From assembly GCA_016125215.1 (NCBI GenBank), contig WGMF01000006.1:1-64000 (forward strand): DNA of 64,000 bases. The letters are read 5' to 3'. Position numbers and translations under genes: made by a program. The DNA comes from Phycisphaera sp. (GTDB lineage Bacteria > Planctomycetota > Phycisphaerae > Phycisphaerales > Phycisphaeraceae). Shown piece after piece: positions 1 to 7,225 of this stretch. Positions within the stretch are counted from its first letter, which is position 1; every line of letters starts with the position of its first letter. Under the pieces are notes generated by a model. The model had not been told where the DNA came from and made no database searches. It saw only the letters and a list, made by a program, of their open reading frames with translations.

Positions 1-39
1 GAACAGATCGCGGCCGAGATGAGCGTGGGCGTAGGCTGA
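1..39 (+). CDS. 3' end of an unidentified gene
   Basis: The first 12 codons of the window read EQIAAEMSVGVG and then stop at TGA 37-39. This may be the tail of a gene starting outside the window. Too little is left to assign a family. Because a polymorphic-toxin fragment follows, a toxin-delivery protein is possible, but that is only context. Confidence 0.25.
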   Translation, partial: EQIAAEMSVGVG

Positions 40-241
40 GAGTCAGTTGCAAAATTTTTCACCCCCTAGGGGGTGAGGCAGAGGATCATCCTTCCCTACG
101 GGAGCAGCAGAACCAATGTGCGAAACTTGACGGACACTACCCAAAGTGCGCGCGGGGGCGAATGCGGTTGGTAGAATATTCAGGAGTGGTGCGGCCCCAA
201 AGAATGCAATGGGGCTAGCCCACAAACCCATGACGGGCTAG

Positions 242-523
242 AGTTGGAACGAAACGCTGAAAGCCCGCTATGGCGCCGGGAATGTTGAATGGGTTGCTCC
301 TAAGGTTCCGAACAGTCCGTTGACACGCGGTGTATTGCGAACACCAGCCGGGGAGTTTGAACTCTCAAGCGGCTGGAACGGATATGGCGGTATGATGCCG
401 AAGGGCGCAGCAGGTTTCAATCGGTGGACTCGCACGCACGTTGAAGGACAGGCGGCCGCGCTTATGCAGAAGCAAGGTATCAGTGAAGGGATCCTGTACA
501 TCAATAACCCGAGAATCTGTTAA
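242..523 (+). pseudogene. truncated DddA-like (SCP1.201-type) cytidine deaminase toxin module
   Basis: The frame is open from just after TAG 239-241 to TAA 521-523, about 93 codons. There is no ATG or GTG at its start; the first reasonable initiator is TTG at 320. This fits a C-terminal toxin module cut away from a larger carrier. The second half carries the deaminase signature HVEGQAAALMQKQGISEG, with the zinc-ligand His at 437 and the catalytic Glu at 443, followed by LYINNPRIC. That Cys (TGT 518-520) matches the first cysteine of the usual CxxC zinc pair. The second cysteine and the last strands and helix are missing because the frame enters a 63-bp repeat at this codon and stops at once. 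The family deaminates cytosine in double-stranded DNA (DddA) or related nucleic acids. The fragment should be inactive. Family assignment is by eye but the match around HVEGQ is strong. Confidence 0.75.
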
Positions 524-580
524 CCCCTCACCCCCCAAGCCCCCGATCCCGGCCCGCCTGGAATCAAATTTCCTATCAGT
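518..580 (+). repeat. 63-bp direct repeat, copy 1
   Basis: Positions 518-580 match 1119-1181 with only two mismatches (A/C in GATCCC versus GCTCCC, and A/T in GGAATC versus GGATTC). The first half is a C-rich tract and the second half ends in AAATTTCCTATCAGT. Its first three bases are the last sense codon of the deaminase fragment and the next three supply its stop. Confidence 0.9.
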
Positions 581-603
581 GAAGGCGTAGGTCGTGGTGG
601 AGT

Positions 604-1002
604 TCATCGCGCATCGTCATGATAATTCAGAATGTCCCTTTTCTTTTCACCTCTTTTACTTTTAATCATCACAACAACCAGTAGAAGCATTACTATTAAT
701 GTGATGTCTGCACAAGAATAAAATAAGGTGCTTGCCCAAACAAACACCTTCTCTCTTGGTGCTGCCATCTGCTTAGAATACTTTTGTTCAGCATATTTAG
801 CGGCTGTTTCAATAATCACATCAGGATATGGAAAGCATCTCGGGTACTTTGAATCATATTCTGGCTCGACGCGCATTTGTACCATTGGGTTAATGCGTAC
901 TACCGTCCAACCAAGATAAGATGTAATGACAGCAAGAATAAACAATGACGTGCTAAGTAACCAGATGAACCGCATAGATGTAAAGCACTGCTTTGGTCGC
1001 AT
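604..1002 (-). CDS. hypothetical two-helix membrane protein
   Basis: This 132-residue protein has two hydrophobic segments, about residues 13-34 and 90-112, separated by a roughly 55-residue polar loop and followed by a basic tail (KSKRGEKKRD). The predicted topology is a small inner-membrane protein with an external loop. An AGGAT sequence lies about 9 bases before the ATG. The gene is visibly more AT-rich than everything around it and sits between the two copies of the 63-bp repeat, so it is probably foreign. It is on the strand opposite to the deaminase fragment, so it is unlikely to be that toxin's immunity gene. No family is recognised. Confidence 0.55.
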   Translation of the reverse strand: MRPKQCFTSMRFIWLLSTSLFILAVITSYLGWTVVRINPMVQMRVEPEYDSKYPRCFPYPDVIIETAAKYAEQKYSKQMAAPREKVFVWASTLFYSCADITLIVMLLLVVVMIKSKRGEKKRDILNYHDDAR

Positions 1003-1118
1003 TTGGCATATCCTGTATTTATTTCATATTATATATTACTTATGGGTAAACAGGGATTCTACTGGGATCATCGTGTGGACCATATCGATTTTCAATGTCC
1101 TGACGAAGTTGATCAATG

Positions 1119-1181
1119 TGTTAACCCCTCACCCCCCAAGCCCCCGCTCCCGGCCCGCCTGGATTCAAATTTCCTATCAGT
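1119..1181 (+). repeat. 63-bp direct repeat, copy 2
   Basis: Same orientation as the copy at 518-580, offset 601 bp, 61 of 63 bases identical. Its right end supplies the stop (TGA on the minus strand, 1179-1177) of the truncated secreted-protein gene on the other side. Confidence 0.9.
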
Positions 1182-1281
1182 TTTTGGCCTGCGCCTTGCC
1201 ACCGACATACGCCATCAGCACCAGGCTCAAGACCACCGCGAGTGCTCTGTTCACGCCTGTTCTTGTCATTGAACCGGACAT
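1177..1281 (-). pseudogene. 5' stub of a secreted-protein gene, cut off by the repeat
   Basis: On the minus strand a good AAGGAG lies 8 bases before an ATG at 1281. The 34 codons that follow encode a textbook signal peptide (MTRTGVNRALAVVLSLVLMA, then ending AQAKN). The frame reaches repeat copy 2 and stops within a few bases, so the mature protein is missing. The stub is divergent from the AraC/XylR-type regulator at 1409, so the lost gene may have been a target of that regulator. What the protein did cannot be told. Confidence 0.6.
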
Positions 1282-1408
1282 GGCCAATTCTCCTTGATAA
1301 GGGTGAAGTGCGAAGTGCCCCATCTGTAGACGCCCATGGGGATCATAATGTTCCCGGAGCCTCACAGCATTCAACCCGGGATCGACCCGAAACGCCAACG
1401 CATCAGTC

Positions 1409-2668
1409 TTGTCACCGCCCCGCGACACGATTACGCTTGCCGTGATGAGCGACCGTTTGTCACAGATCCACGACCTGACCGGTCGGCGCCTGGGCTGGGA
1501 CCGGGTGGTCATCCACGTCAACAGCGCGAAAGGAGCCCACCAAGAGGTCGCCTCACGCCTGATCCAATTGGCCCGGCAGCGCCGGTGGCAACTCATCAGC
1601 CTGGCCAAGTTCTTCGGGAACATGCCCGAGGGCCTCACCCCGCGCGGGGCGATCGTCGATGTCCTGGCCGACGACCCCGTTGTGCAACATTTGATTAGTC
1701 GGCGGGTCCCCGTCGTACGGATCGGCACGTTCCCCAATCCCCACGACCCCATCGTGCCCGCGGTCATGTCGGACCGGCCGATGGCGGCACGCAGGGCAGC
1801 CGATCACTTCGCCCAGCGCGGCTTGCGGCACGTCGCGTTCGTCGGACGTGATCCCTGGGGAGGCAACAAGAAGATCTACAACGCCTTCGCCGAACGCGCC
1901 ACCGAACTCCAGTGCGAGTGCCACCTGTTGCGCATACCGCAGGACCGCACCGATGAACACATGCCCGGCGAAACCCCCTATGAGGCTCGCTGGAAGTCTC
2001 AGCAGGAACTGTTCATTGCGTGGTTGAAATTACTGCCCATGCCCGCGGGGCTTCTGGCAATCGATAGCAGGCACGCCGACCTCTACTGCTACTGGGCAAA
2101 CGAGGCCGGCTTTCGCGTGCCCGAAGAACTGGCCGTCATGGGCATCGGAAACGATGAGATCTATTGTGAGTGCTCGCCGGTGCCCATCACAGCGGTGCCG
2201 CATGACATCGATGGCATCACCCAGACCGCCGTGGACATGCTCGGCCAGCTCATGAAGGGCCAGACGCCCCAGCAGACCACCGTGATGATCCCCCCCTTGG
2301 ACATCGTCACCCGGCAGAGCACCGATATGCTGGCCGTCTCCGACCCGCTCGTGCTCGACACGATGCGCTTCATGTGGGACCACGTGACCGAGAACCTTTC
2401 GGTCGATCAGATTGCCCAGCACGTCGGCGTCTCCCGACGAAGACTGGAAATCGCTTTCTTTCGGAGCCTCCGCCGGGGGATTGCCAAGGAGTACCAACGC
2501 CGACGGCTGGAAAAGATCACCGAGCTTCTCAAGCAAACGGACCTGCCCATCGCCGAGCTCGCACAGACGATGAACTTCAGCACGCCCGGCCAACTCTGCC
2601 GAGTCTTTCGCGCGGCGCTGGGCGTCAGCCCGGGACAGTACCGCCGTCAACACACACCCAAGGCTTGA
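1409..2668 (+). CDS. AraC/XylR-type transcriptional regulator
   Basis: A 419-residue protein with a LacI-like ligand-binding domain (about residues 30-290) and a C-terminal AraC-type pair of helix-turn-helix motifs (about 315-415, including LSVDQIAQHVGVSRRRLE and IAELAQTMNFSTPGQLCRVF). E. coli XylR has this architecture, in which sugar binding alters DNA contacts. ATG 1409 is used; ATG 1445 is an alternative and neither has a clear Shine-Dalgarno. The gene lies between a truncated divergent secreted-protein gene and a PEP-CTERM gene whose promoter carries a 10-bp direct repeat with a 22-bp period. In planctomycetes such regulators often sit beside the glycan-utilisation genes they control. 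The sugar sensed is unknown. Confidence 0.88.
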   Translation: MSPPRDTITLAVMSDRLSQIHDLTGRRLGWDRVVIHVNSAKGAHQEVASRLIQLARQRRWQLISLAKFFGNMPEGLTPRGAIVDVLADDPVVQHLISRRVPVVRIGTFPNPHDPIVPAVMSDRPMAARRAADHFAQRGLRHVAFVGRDPWGGNKKIYNAFAERATELQCECHLLRIPQDRTDEHMPGETPYEARWKSQQELFIAWLKLLPMPAGLLAIDSRHADLYCYWANEAGFRVPEELAVMGIGNDEIYCECSPVPITAVPHDIDGITQTAVDMLGQLMKGQTPQQTTVMIPPLDIVTRQSTDMLAVSDPLVLDTMRFMWDHVTENLSVDQIAQHVGVSRRRLEIAFFRSLRRGIAKEYQRRRLEKITELLKQTDLPIAELAQTMNFSTPGQLCRVFRAALGVSPGQYRRQHTPKA

Positions 2669-2682
2669 ACGCATCCCCGCTG

Positions 2683-2714
2683 CGCAAAATGCATATCTGA
2701 TTTACGCAAAATGC
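2683..2714 (+). promoter_or_regulatory. candidate AraC-type operator (two direct repeats)
   Basis: The decamer CGCAAAATGC occurs at 2683-2692 and again at 2705-2714, a period of 22 bp or about two helical turns. The second copy ends 3 bp before a -35-like TTGACG. AraC-family activators commonly bind tandem half-sites with this spacing beside the -35. The adjacent upstream gene is such a regulator. Binding is inferred. Confidence 0.5.
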
Positions 2715-2717
2715 CTC

Positions 2718-2745
2718 TTGACGCGCGCAACATGTGTGGTATTTT
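2718..2745 (+). promoter_or_regulatory. candidate sigma70-type promoter for the PEP-CTERM gene
   Basis: TTGACG at 2718-2723 and TATTTT at 2740-2745 are separated by 16 bp. They lie about 95 bp before the PEP-CTERM start codon and directly after the paired CGCAAAATGC sites. Confidence 0.45.
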
Positions 2746-2839
2746 TGGGGTGCCGTTGAGTGGAACGTCCACTCGCAATGCACACGGGACGCAACTGTCC
2801 ACATGACAGGCCCACATTTCACAGACGGAGGAACGAAGC

Positions 2840-3538
2840 ATGACACGCAACACCAGCTCACTCACCCTTGCCGCGCTGGCGATGCTCGTCTTGGTTAGCT
2901 CGGCCCATGCCGCCTTTCTGCCCTACTTCGATGACTCAATGGCCGGGGGTGCAAGTTCTGGAAGTACCCGCAGCACGACCGCGACCACGGCGAGCGCCGA
3001 TGTGAGCGATTACACCGTCGACAGTGGCAATGTTGGTTTCGTTGCTGGCAAAGGCAATCCAGCTCCAGCGATCAATATCCTTAATAGTAATGGTGCAAAT
3101 CAACAAACCCCGGTAGTCCCCGAAGCAGCAGCGTTTCACTTGAATCTTACAACGGTGACTAATGCCACATACCAAGTCGCCTTTCAAACAACGATCTGGG
3201 GTGCCAATGAAACGGACCTTAGCTACACGGTAACTGCCACGGCTTATAACGGCGCAGACTCCACGAGTGGCACAGCACTGGGATCAGATACGGTCGCAAA
3301 TACGGTTGCAAACGGCGGCTTCGAAGTTGTGAAAACTGTCAACTTTACCTTTGTCGCGTCTTCAACCCAGACCACGCTGTATATCACCGGCTCCCTATTA
3401 GACACCTATCGGCATGACATATGGATTGATAACATGGACATCAACGAGGATACCAGCACCGTCCCCGAACCCGCGTCGCTGGCGCTGCTGGGTCTGGGCG
3501 GGCTGATGGTTTTCGGTCGCGGCCGTCGTCGTGGCTGA
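2840..3538 (+). CDS. PEP-CTERM secreted protein
   Basis: A 232-residue protein with an N-terminal signal peptide (about 1-25, ending SSAHA) and a classical C-terminal PEP-CTERM sorting signal: VPEPASLALLGLGGL, a short hydrophobic helix, then a basic GRGRRRG tail. Such proteins are processed by exosortase and are linked to exopolysaccharide-forming bacteria. The middle is Thr/Ser/Ala-rich and beta-rich, with no recognised enzyme motif; it may be an extracellular structural or glycan-associated protein. A GGAGGA lies just before the ATG. A candidate promoter and AraC-type operator precede it. Confidence 0.85.
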   Translation: MTRNTSSLTLAALAMLVLVSSAHAAFLPYFDDSMAGGASSGSTRSTTATTASADVSDYTVDSGNVGFVAGKGNPAPAINILNSNGANQQTPVVPEAAAFHLNLTTVTNATYQVAFQTTIWGANETDLSYTVTATAYNGADSTSGTALGSDTVANTVANGGFEVVKTVNFTFVASSTQTTLYITGSLLDTYRHDIWIDNMDINEDTSTVPEPASLALLGLGGLMVFGRGRRRG

Positions 3539-3646
3539 TCGAGAAGTGACGAGGCCGAACTCCTCCGCGGTTGAGTGGTCTATGGATCAAGGGGTCGCTC
3601 AACCGTTTTGTATTACGTCTGGTGTTCCTGTTGAAAGGAACCGAGT

Positions 3647-4501
3647 ATGACCAAGCCGAACCGCCGCCCCGCGGGCTTCACCCTTGTGGAACTCCTGGTG
3701 GTCGTCACCATCATCACATTGCTCATCGCGCTGCTGTTGCCCGCGCTGGAGAGCGCGCGTTACACGGGCCGGCTGGTTGCCTGCAAAAGCAATCAGAGAC
3801 AGATCGGGACCGCATTCACCGCCTACGCCATTGATAACAGGAAGTGGTATCCCATCCGGGAGCTATTCACGGGTACAGGAAAGTGGTTGCCTTCGACAAG
3901 GTCATGCGGCATAGACTACGTTCGTCTTGGGCCCTACACCGGTTATGAACGTTTCAAGGATTACAGGGATGTCTCACCTGTTTTCAATAAGCTGTTTCTG
4001 TGCCCCCAGTCAGCCAATTTCAGCAAGCGCACCGACGCCCGATATCCGACCTACAACAATTACGCCAACACCTGCGAAGGGACCACCTTTAAGAGCTGGG
4101 CTCCCTGGTCCACCACCGAGGTGATCCCCGAGAACATCGGTGCGATGCTTAACGGGCCGGGCGGCACGCAACTCTTCAATCAGTTTTATCTTGACGGGTC
4201 TGCTTACAATAATAAAAGATTCAATATTCTGGCGTCCGACGCTATTTCGGAATACCCCACGGGCGGCTACAAAACCTCGAATCACATCCGCGGGGGCAGC
4301 AAGCTGATAATTCAAACAAACGTAGATCGAGGCGCGGTCTCTTCATACAACGGTCACGTTACCATCAACTATCTTTTTACAGACGGTCACGTCAAAGAAT
4401 ACGGGTTCGAGGCCAACAACCACAAAGCCTCGATGGTTCAATTGCAGGCCAATCGCGTATCAGGCTACCTCCCCCTATACCCCAAGGCCGAGGCGCAGTG
4501 A
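3647..4501 (+). CDS. type II secretion/type IV pilin-like pseudopilin
   Basis: A 284-residue protein whose N-terminus is a prepilin peptidase site, with cleavage expected after the Gly of [12 protein letters not shown]. The conserved Glu at +5 and a hydrophobic helix [17 protein letters not shown] follow. The C-terminal part has an H-x8-DG signature ([11 protein letters not shown]), typical of large planctomycete and verrucomicrobial pseudopilins. GAAAGGA precedes the ATG. Planctomycetes have many such single genes, often beside glycan-degradation clusters and away from the core secretion operon. The partner is unknown. Confidence 0.85.
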   Translation: MTKPNRRPAGFTLVELLVVVTIITLLIALLLPALESARYTGRLVACKSNQRQIGTAFTAYAIDNRKWYPIRELFTGTGKWLPSTRSCGIDYVRLGPYTGYERFKDYRDVSPVFNKLFLCPQSANFSKRTDARYPTYNNYANTCEGTTFKSWAPWSTTEVIPENIGAMLNGPGGTQLFNQFYLDGSAYNNKRFNILASDAISEYPTGGYKTSNHIRGGSKLIIQTNVDRGAVSSYNGHVTINYLFTDGHVKEYGFEANNHKASMVQLQANRVSGYLPLYPKAEAQ

Positions 4502-4692
4502 TTGAATCGACAGCCCACCTACACCGGTTCTTGAAACCCAGCATCTACGATCTCAAACAGACAAGCCTGCCACCGAGACCAACCCGGTTCATGAGTGATA
4601 GAACGGGCTTGGCAATCTACCCCATCATCCGTGCGGCGTAGATGGACCCGGTGCCCCTATTTTTTTGACTTGCTGACCCACGGAGACAAACC

Positions 4693-5088
4693 ATGCCCGA
4701 CGACCAGAACGCCATATATGACCTGCTCAAAAAGTATGAGACCGCGCTGAACCAGTCGGACGCCGGGAGCGCTGCCAAGCTCTATCACCCCGACGGGGTG
4801 TTCATGCCACTGGGGTTCCCTTCATCACGGGGACATGAACAGGTCCTCGCGGCGTATACCGGTATTTTCAATACCATCCAGCTCAAGATCGCCTTCACCA
4901 TCGATGAGATCGAGGTCGATCACAACACCGCGATCGCTGTCACGCGTTCCGAGGGGACGGTCAAGGTTCGTGCCCTTGGCGCCGAGATGCCCGAGGCCAA
5001 CCGCGAGCTCTTCGTGCTCCGCAAGCGGGACGGGTTGTGGTCGATCTACCGCTATATGTTCAACAAGACCAGCGGCCAGGGGGATTGA
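4693..5088 (+). CDS. SnoaL/DUF4440-like (NTF2-fold) protein
   Basis: A 131-residue cytoplasmic protein with the NTF2/SnoaL-like pattern: an N-terminal helix (LLKKYETALNQSDAGSAAKL), then YHPDGVFMPLG, and a closing beta sheet with RELFVLRKRDGLWSIYRYMF. Length and layout match the SgcJ/EcaC-type members. These small cone-shaped folds serve as enzymes or ligand-binding domains, and the substrate cannot be read from the sequence. GGAGACA lies before the ATG. It is separated from neighbours by about 190 and 270 bp and may be its own transcription unit. Confidence 0.8.
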   Translation: MPDDQNAIYDLLKKYETALNQSDAGSAAKLYHPDGVFMPLGFPSSRGHEQVLAAYTGIFNTIQLKIAFTIDEIEVDHNTAIAVTRSEGTVKVRALGAEMPEANRELFVLRKRDGLWSIYRYMFNKTSGQGD

Positions 5089-5360
5089 TCCGTTCTCTAT
5101 AGATACGTTCACGGCTCAATGCAATATCTGCAAGATGCTGCACGTTGAGTTGATAACAAGATTCGGTTTGCCCGCGAGGGCGTGACGCAGATCGGCAGGG
5201 ATTTGGAGCATGGCTGAGACTACCGCATAATCCGCGCCGGTTTGCCAAACCGTTCGACCGGCTCGGCCAAGAATCAACCAAAACAAGCACCGCGACGCCC
5301 GTCATAAAAAAGGCAGCCGATCACCGGTCGCCGAAGTCGCCCTCTCCACGAAAGGCCGCA

Positions 5361-7163
5361 ATGAGAACTCTCACGATATCCCTGGCCTTGATCATGTCAT
5401 CCACTACGTTTGCCACGGAACTCTTTGTCGCACCCGATGGCAGCGACGCAAACCCCGGCACGAAAGACAAACCGTTTCAGACCATCGAGCACGCTCGGGA
5501 GAGTGTGGCTGGGATCAACAGCGACATGACCGGGGATATCACCGTCTATCTCCGCGGCGGGACATACGTGCTCACTTCTTCAGTAGTCTTTGGTGAGAAA
5601 GACTCGGGCACGAACGGCCACAAAATCATCTACAGAGCCCTCCCGGGTCAGACGCCGATTGTCAGCGGTGGACGTGCGGTCAAGGGCTGGGTGATCCACG
5701 ACAAGGAGAAGAACATCTACAAGGCGCCGGTTGGCGACCTGGAGTTCAGGCAAATCTATGTCAACGGGGAGCGGGCTGTGCGCGCGCGATACCCAAACAG
5801 AACCAGCGAAGTCACCCTGGGGGGATACCTCGGCGGTGCGAATGTCACCGGCTCCAAGCCGCACCAACTCAAGGTTAAGCCGGAGGAACTCGCCGGCTGG
5901 GAAACGTGGGGCAATCTCAACGAAGTCGAAGTCGTGATGGTCACCCACTGGAAACAGAAGCGGGCACGCATCTCGGGCATCGACGGTGGAACGATCAGCT
6001 TCCAGGAGCCGGAGAACACCTCCCGGGCGATGTTTCACATGGAGCAAGGCGGAACGCCGCATTGGTACGAGAACGCTTATGAATTTCTGGATACCGGGGG
6101 CGAGTTTTATCTGAATACCAAGGAAGATGTCCTCTACTACATACCCCGAGAGGGTGAAGACCTCTCCACCGCCGAGGTGATCGTGCCCACGGTTGAAACC
6201 CTCTTTGATATCAAGGGGACCTCGCCTGACGACATGGTGCACGATGTCGCCTTCGAAGGCCTCACCTTTGAGCACAGCAACTGGACCGAACCCAACCGCA
6301 GGGGTTACACGGTCATGCAATCGGCGACCCACTACAGCAGCGCGGCGGCACATTTCGACAACAATACGCCTGTTCCCGGAGCCATCCAACTCGAGAACGC
6401 CAAACACGTGGAAATCCGAGGCTGCACCGTTAGAAGAACCGGAGCCCACGGCGTCGTTGCCATCCGAGATCAGGTCAGCGACTGTTTGATCGTTGGCAAT
6501 TACGTCAGGGATACGTCAGCAGGAGGTATCTATCTGCTGCTGGATGACGAAAAGTCCACCGGTAACAGGATCGAAGACAATACCGTCGAGCGGGTCGGCA
6601 CGGAATACTCCAACGGCTGCGGGATCCTCGTGACATGCACGCCCGACGTGTCGATCCTCCACAACGAAATCCGCGATGTCCGTTACACGGGCATCAGCAC
6701 GGGTTGGTCGTGGAACGACAAGGACACGGCCGCGCGTAACCACGACGTGGGTTTCAACCTGATCCACCACGTGATGGGCCTGCACGACGACGGAGGCGGC
6801 ATCTACACGCTCGGGAAGATCGAAGGGATGCAGATTCACGGCAACTACATCCACAGCGTCACGCGCTCGAAATTTGCAGGCAATTACGGCATCTGCGGGA
6901 TCTACCTCGACAACGGCAGTTGCTTCAAGCACGTCCACGACAATGTCATCGAAAACGTGGAGGCGGCCTTCTTCTCGGGCAACAAACCGAACTATAAAAA
7001 TGTGTTCGAAAAGAACTATCACAATTGTCGATTCGCAACAATTTTGGCACAGGAAAACACGGTCAGAGACAACATCGAGGTGAAGGGCTCAAATTGGCCA
7101 AAGGAAGCGAAGGCGATCATGGAAAACGCCGGCCCGCGCGGCGAATACCGCCGGCGCAAATAA
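5361..7163 (+). CDS. secreted right-handed beta-helix enzyme, GH141-like
   Basis: A 600-residue protein with a signal peptide (about 1-19, ending TFA). The N-terminal block (ELFVAPDGSDANPGTKDKPF, then TIEHARESV) is typical of right-handed parallel beta-helix carbohydrate enzymes. A beta-sandwich-like insert follows (about 100-270), then helix coils rich in N and G (for example ARNHDVGFNLIHHVMGLHDD). The length and the opening resemble GH141, which includes alpha-L-fucosidase activity; other beta-helix families cannot be excluded. GAAAGG precedes the ATG. It is the first gene of a run with a sulfatase, a second beta-helix protein and GH95, consistent with attack on a fucose-containing sulfated glycan. 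Confidence 0.7.
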   Translation: MRTLTISLALIMSSTTFATELFVAPDGSDANPGTKDKPFQTIEHARESVAGINSDMTGDITVYLRGGTYVLTSSVVFGEKDSGTNGHKIIYRALPGQTPIVSGGRAVKGWVIHDKEKNIYKAPVGDLEFRQIYVNGERAVRARYPNRTSEVTLGGYLGGANVTGSKPHQLKVKPEELAGWETWGNLNEVEVVMVTHWKQKRARISGIDGGTISFQEPENTSRAMFHMEQGGTPHWYENAYEFLDTGGEFYLNTKEDVLYYIPREGEDLSTAEVIVPTVETLFDIKGTSPDDMVHDVAFEGLTFEHSNWTEPNRRGYTVMQSATHYSSAAAHFDNNTPVPGAIQLENAKHVEIRGCTVRRTGAHGVVAIRDQVSDCLIVGNYVRDTSAGGIYLLLDDEKSTGNRIEDNTVERVGTEYSNGCGILVTCTPDVSILHNEIRDVRYTGISTGWSWNDKDTAARNHDVGFNLIHHVMGLHDDGGGIYTLGKIEGMQIHGNYIHSVTRSKFAGNYGICGIYLDNGSCFKHVHDNVIENVEAAFFSGNKPNYKNVFEKNYHNCRFATILAQENTVRDNIEVKGSNWPKEAKAIMENAGPRGEYRRRK

Positions 7164-7225
7164 AGTGGGCTGAATCTATACAGCCGCCAAGTCACACACC
7201 GGCGATTGACAGGAAACGATCCCCA

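Noticed and set aside
60..75. Perfect palindrome CACCCCCTAGGGGGTG
   Set aside because: Considered as terminator or operator. It lacks a clear T-run and any adjacent confirmed gene, so only the symmetry is certain.
43..231. 62-codon minus-strand frame at the window start
   Set aside because: No ribosome site, no family resemblance and Pro/Ala-rich composition.
604..1002. Immunity gene for the deaminase fragment
   Set aside because: It is on the opposite strand, separated by a repeat and membrane-bound; immunity genes to such toxins normally follow on the same strand.
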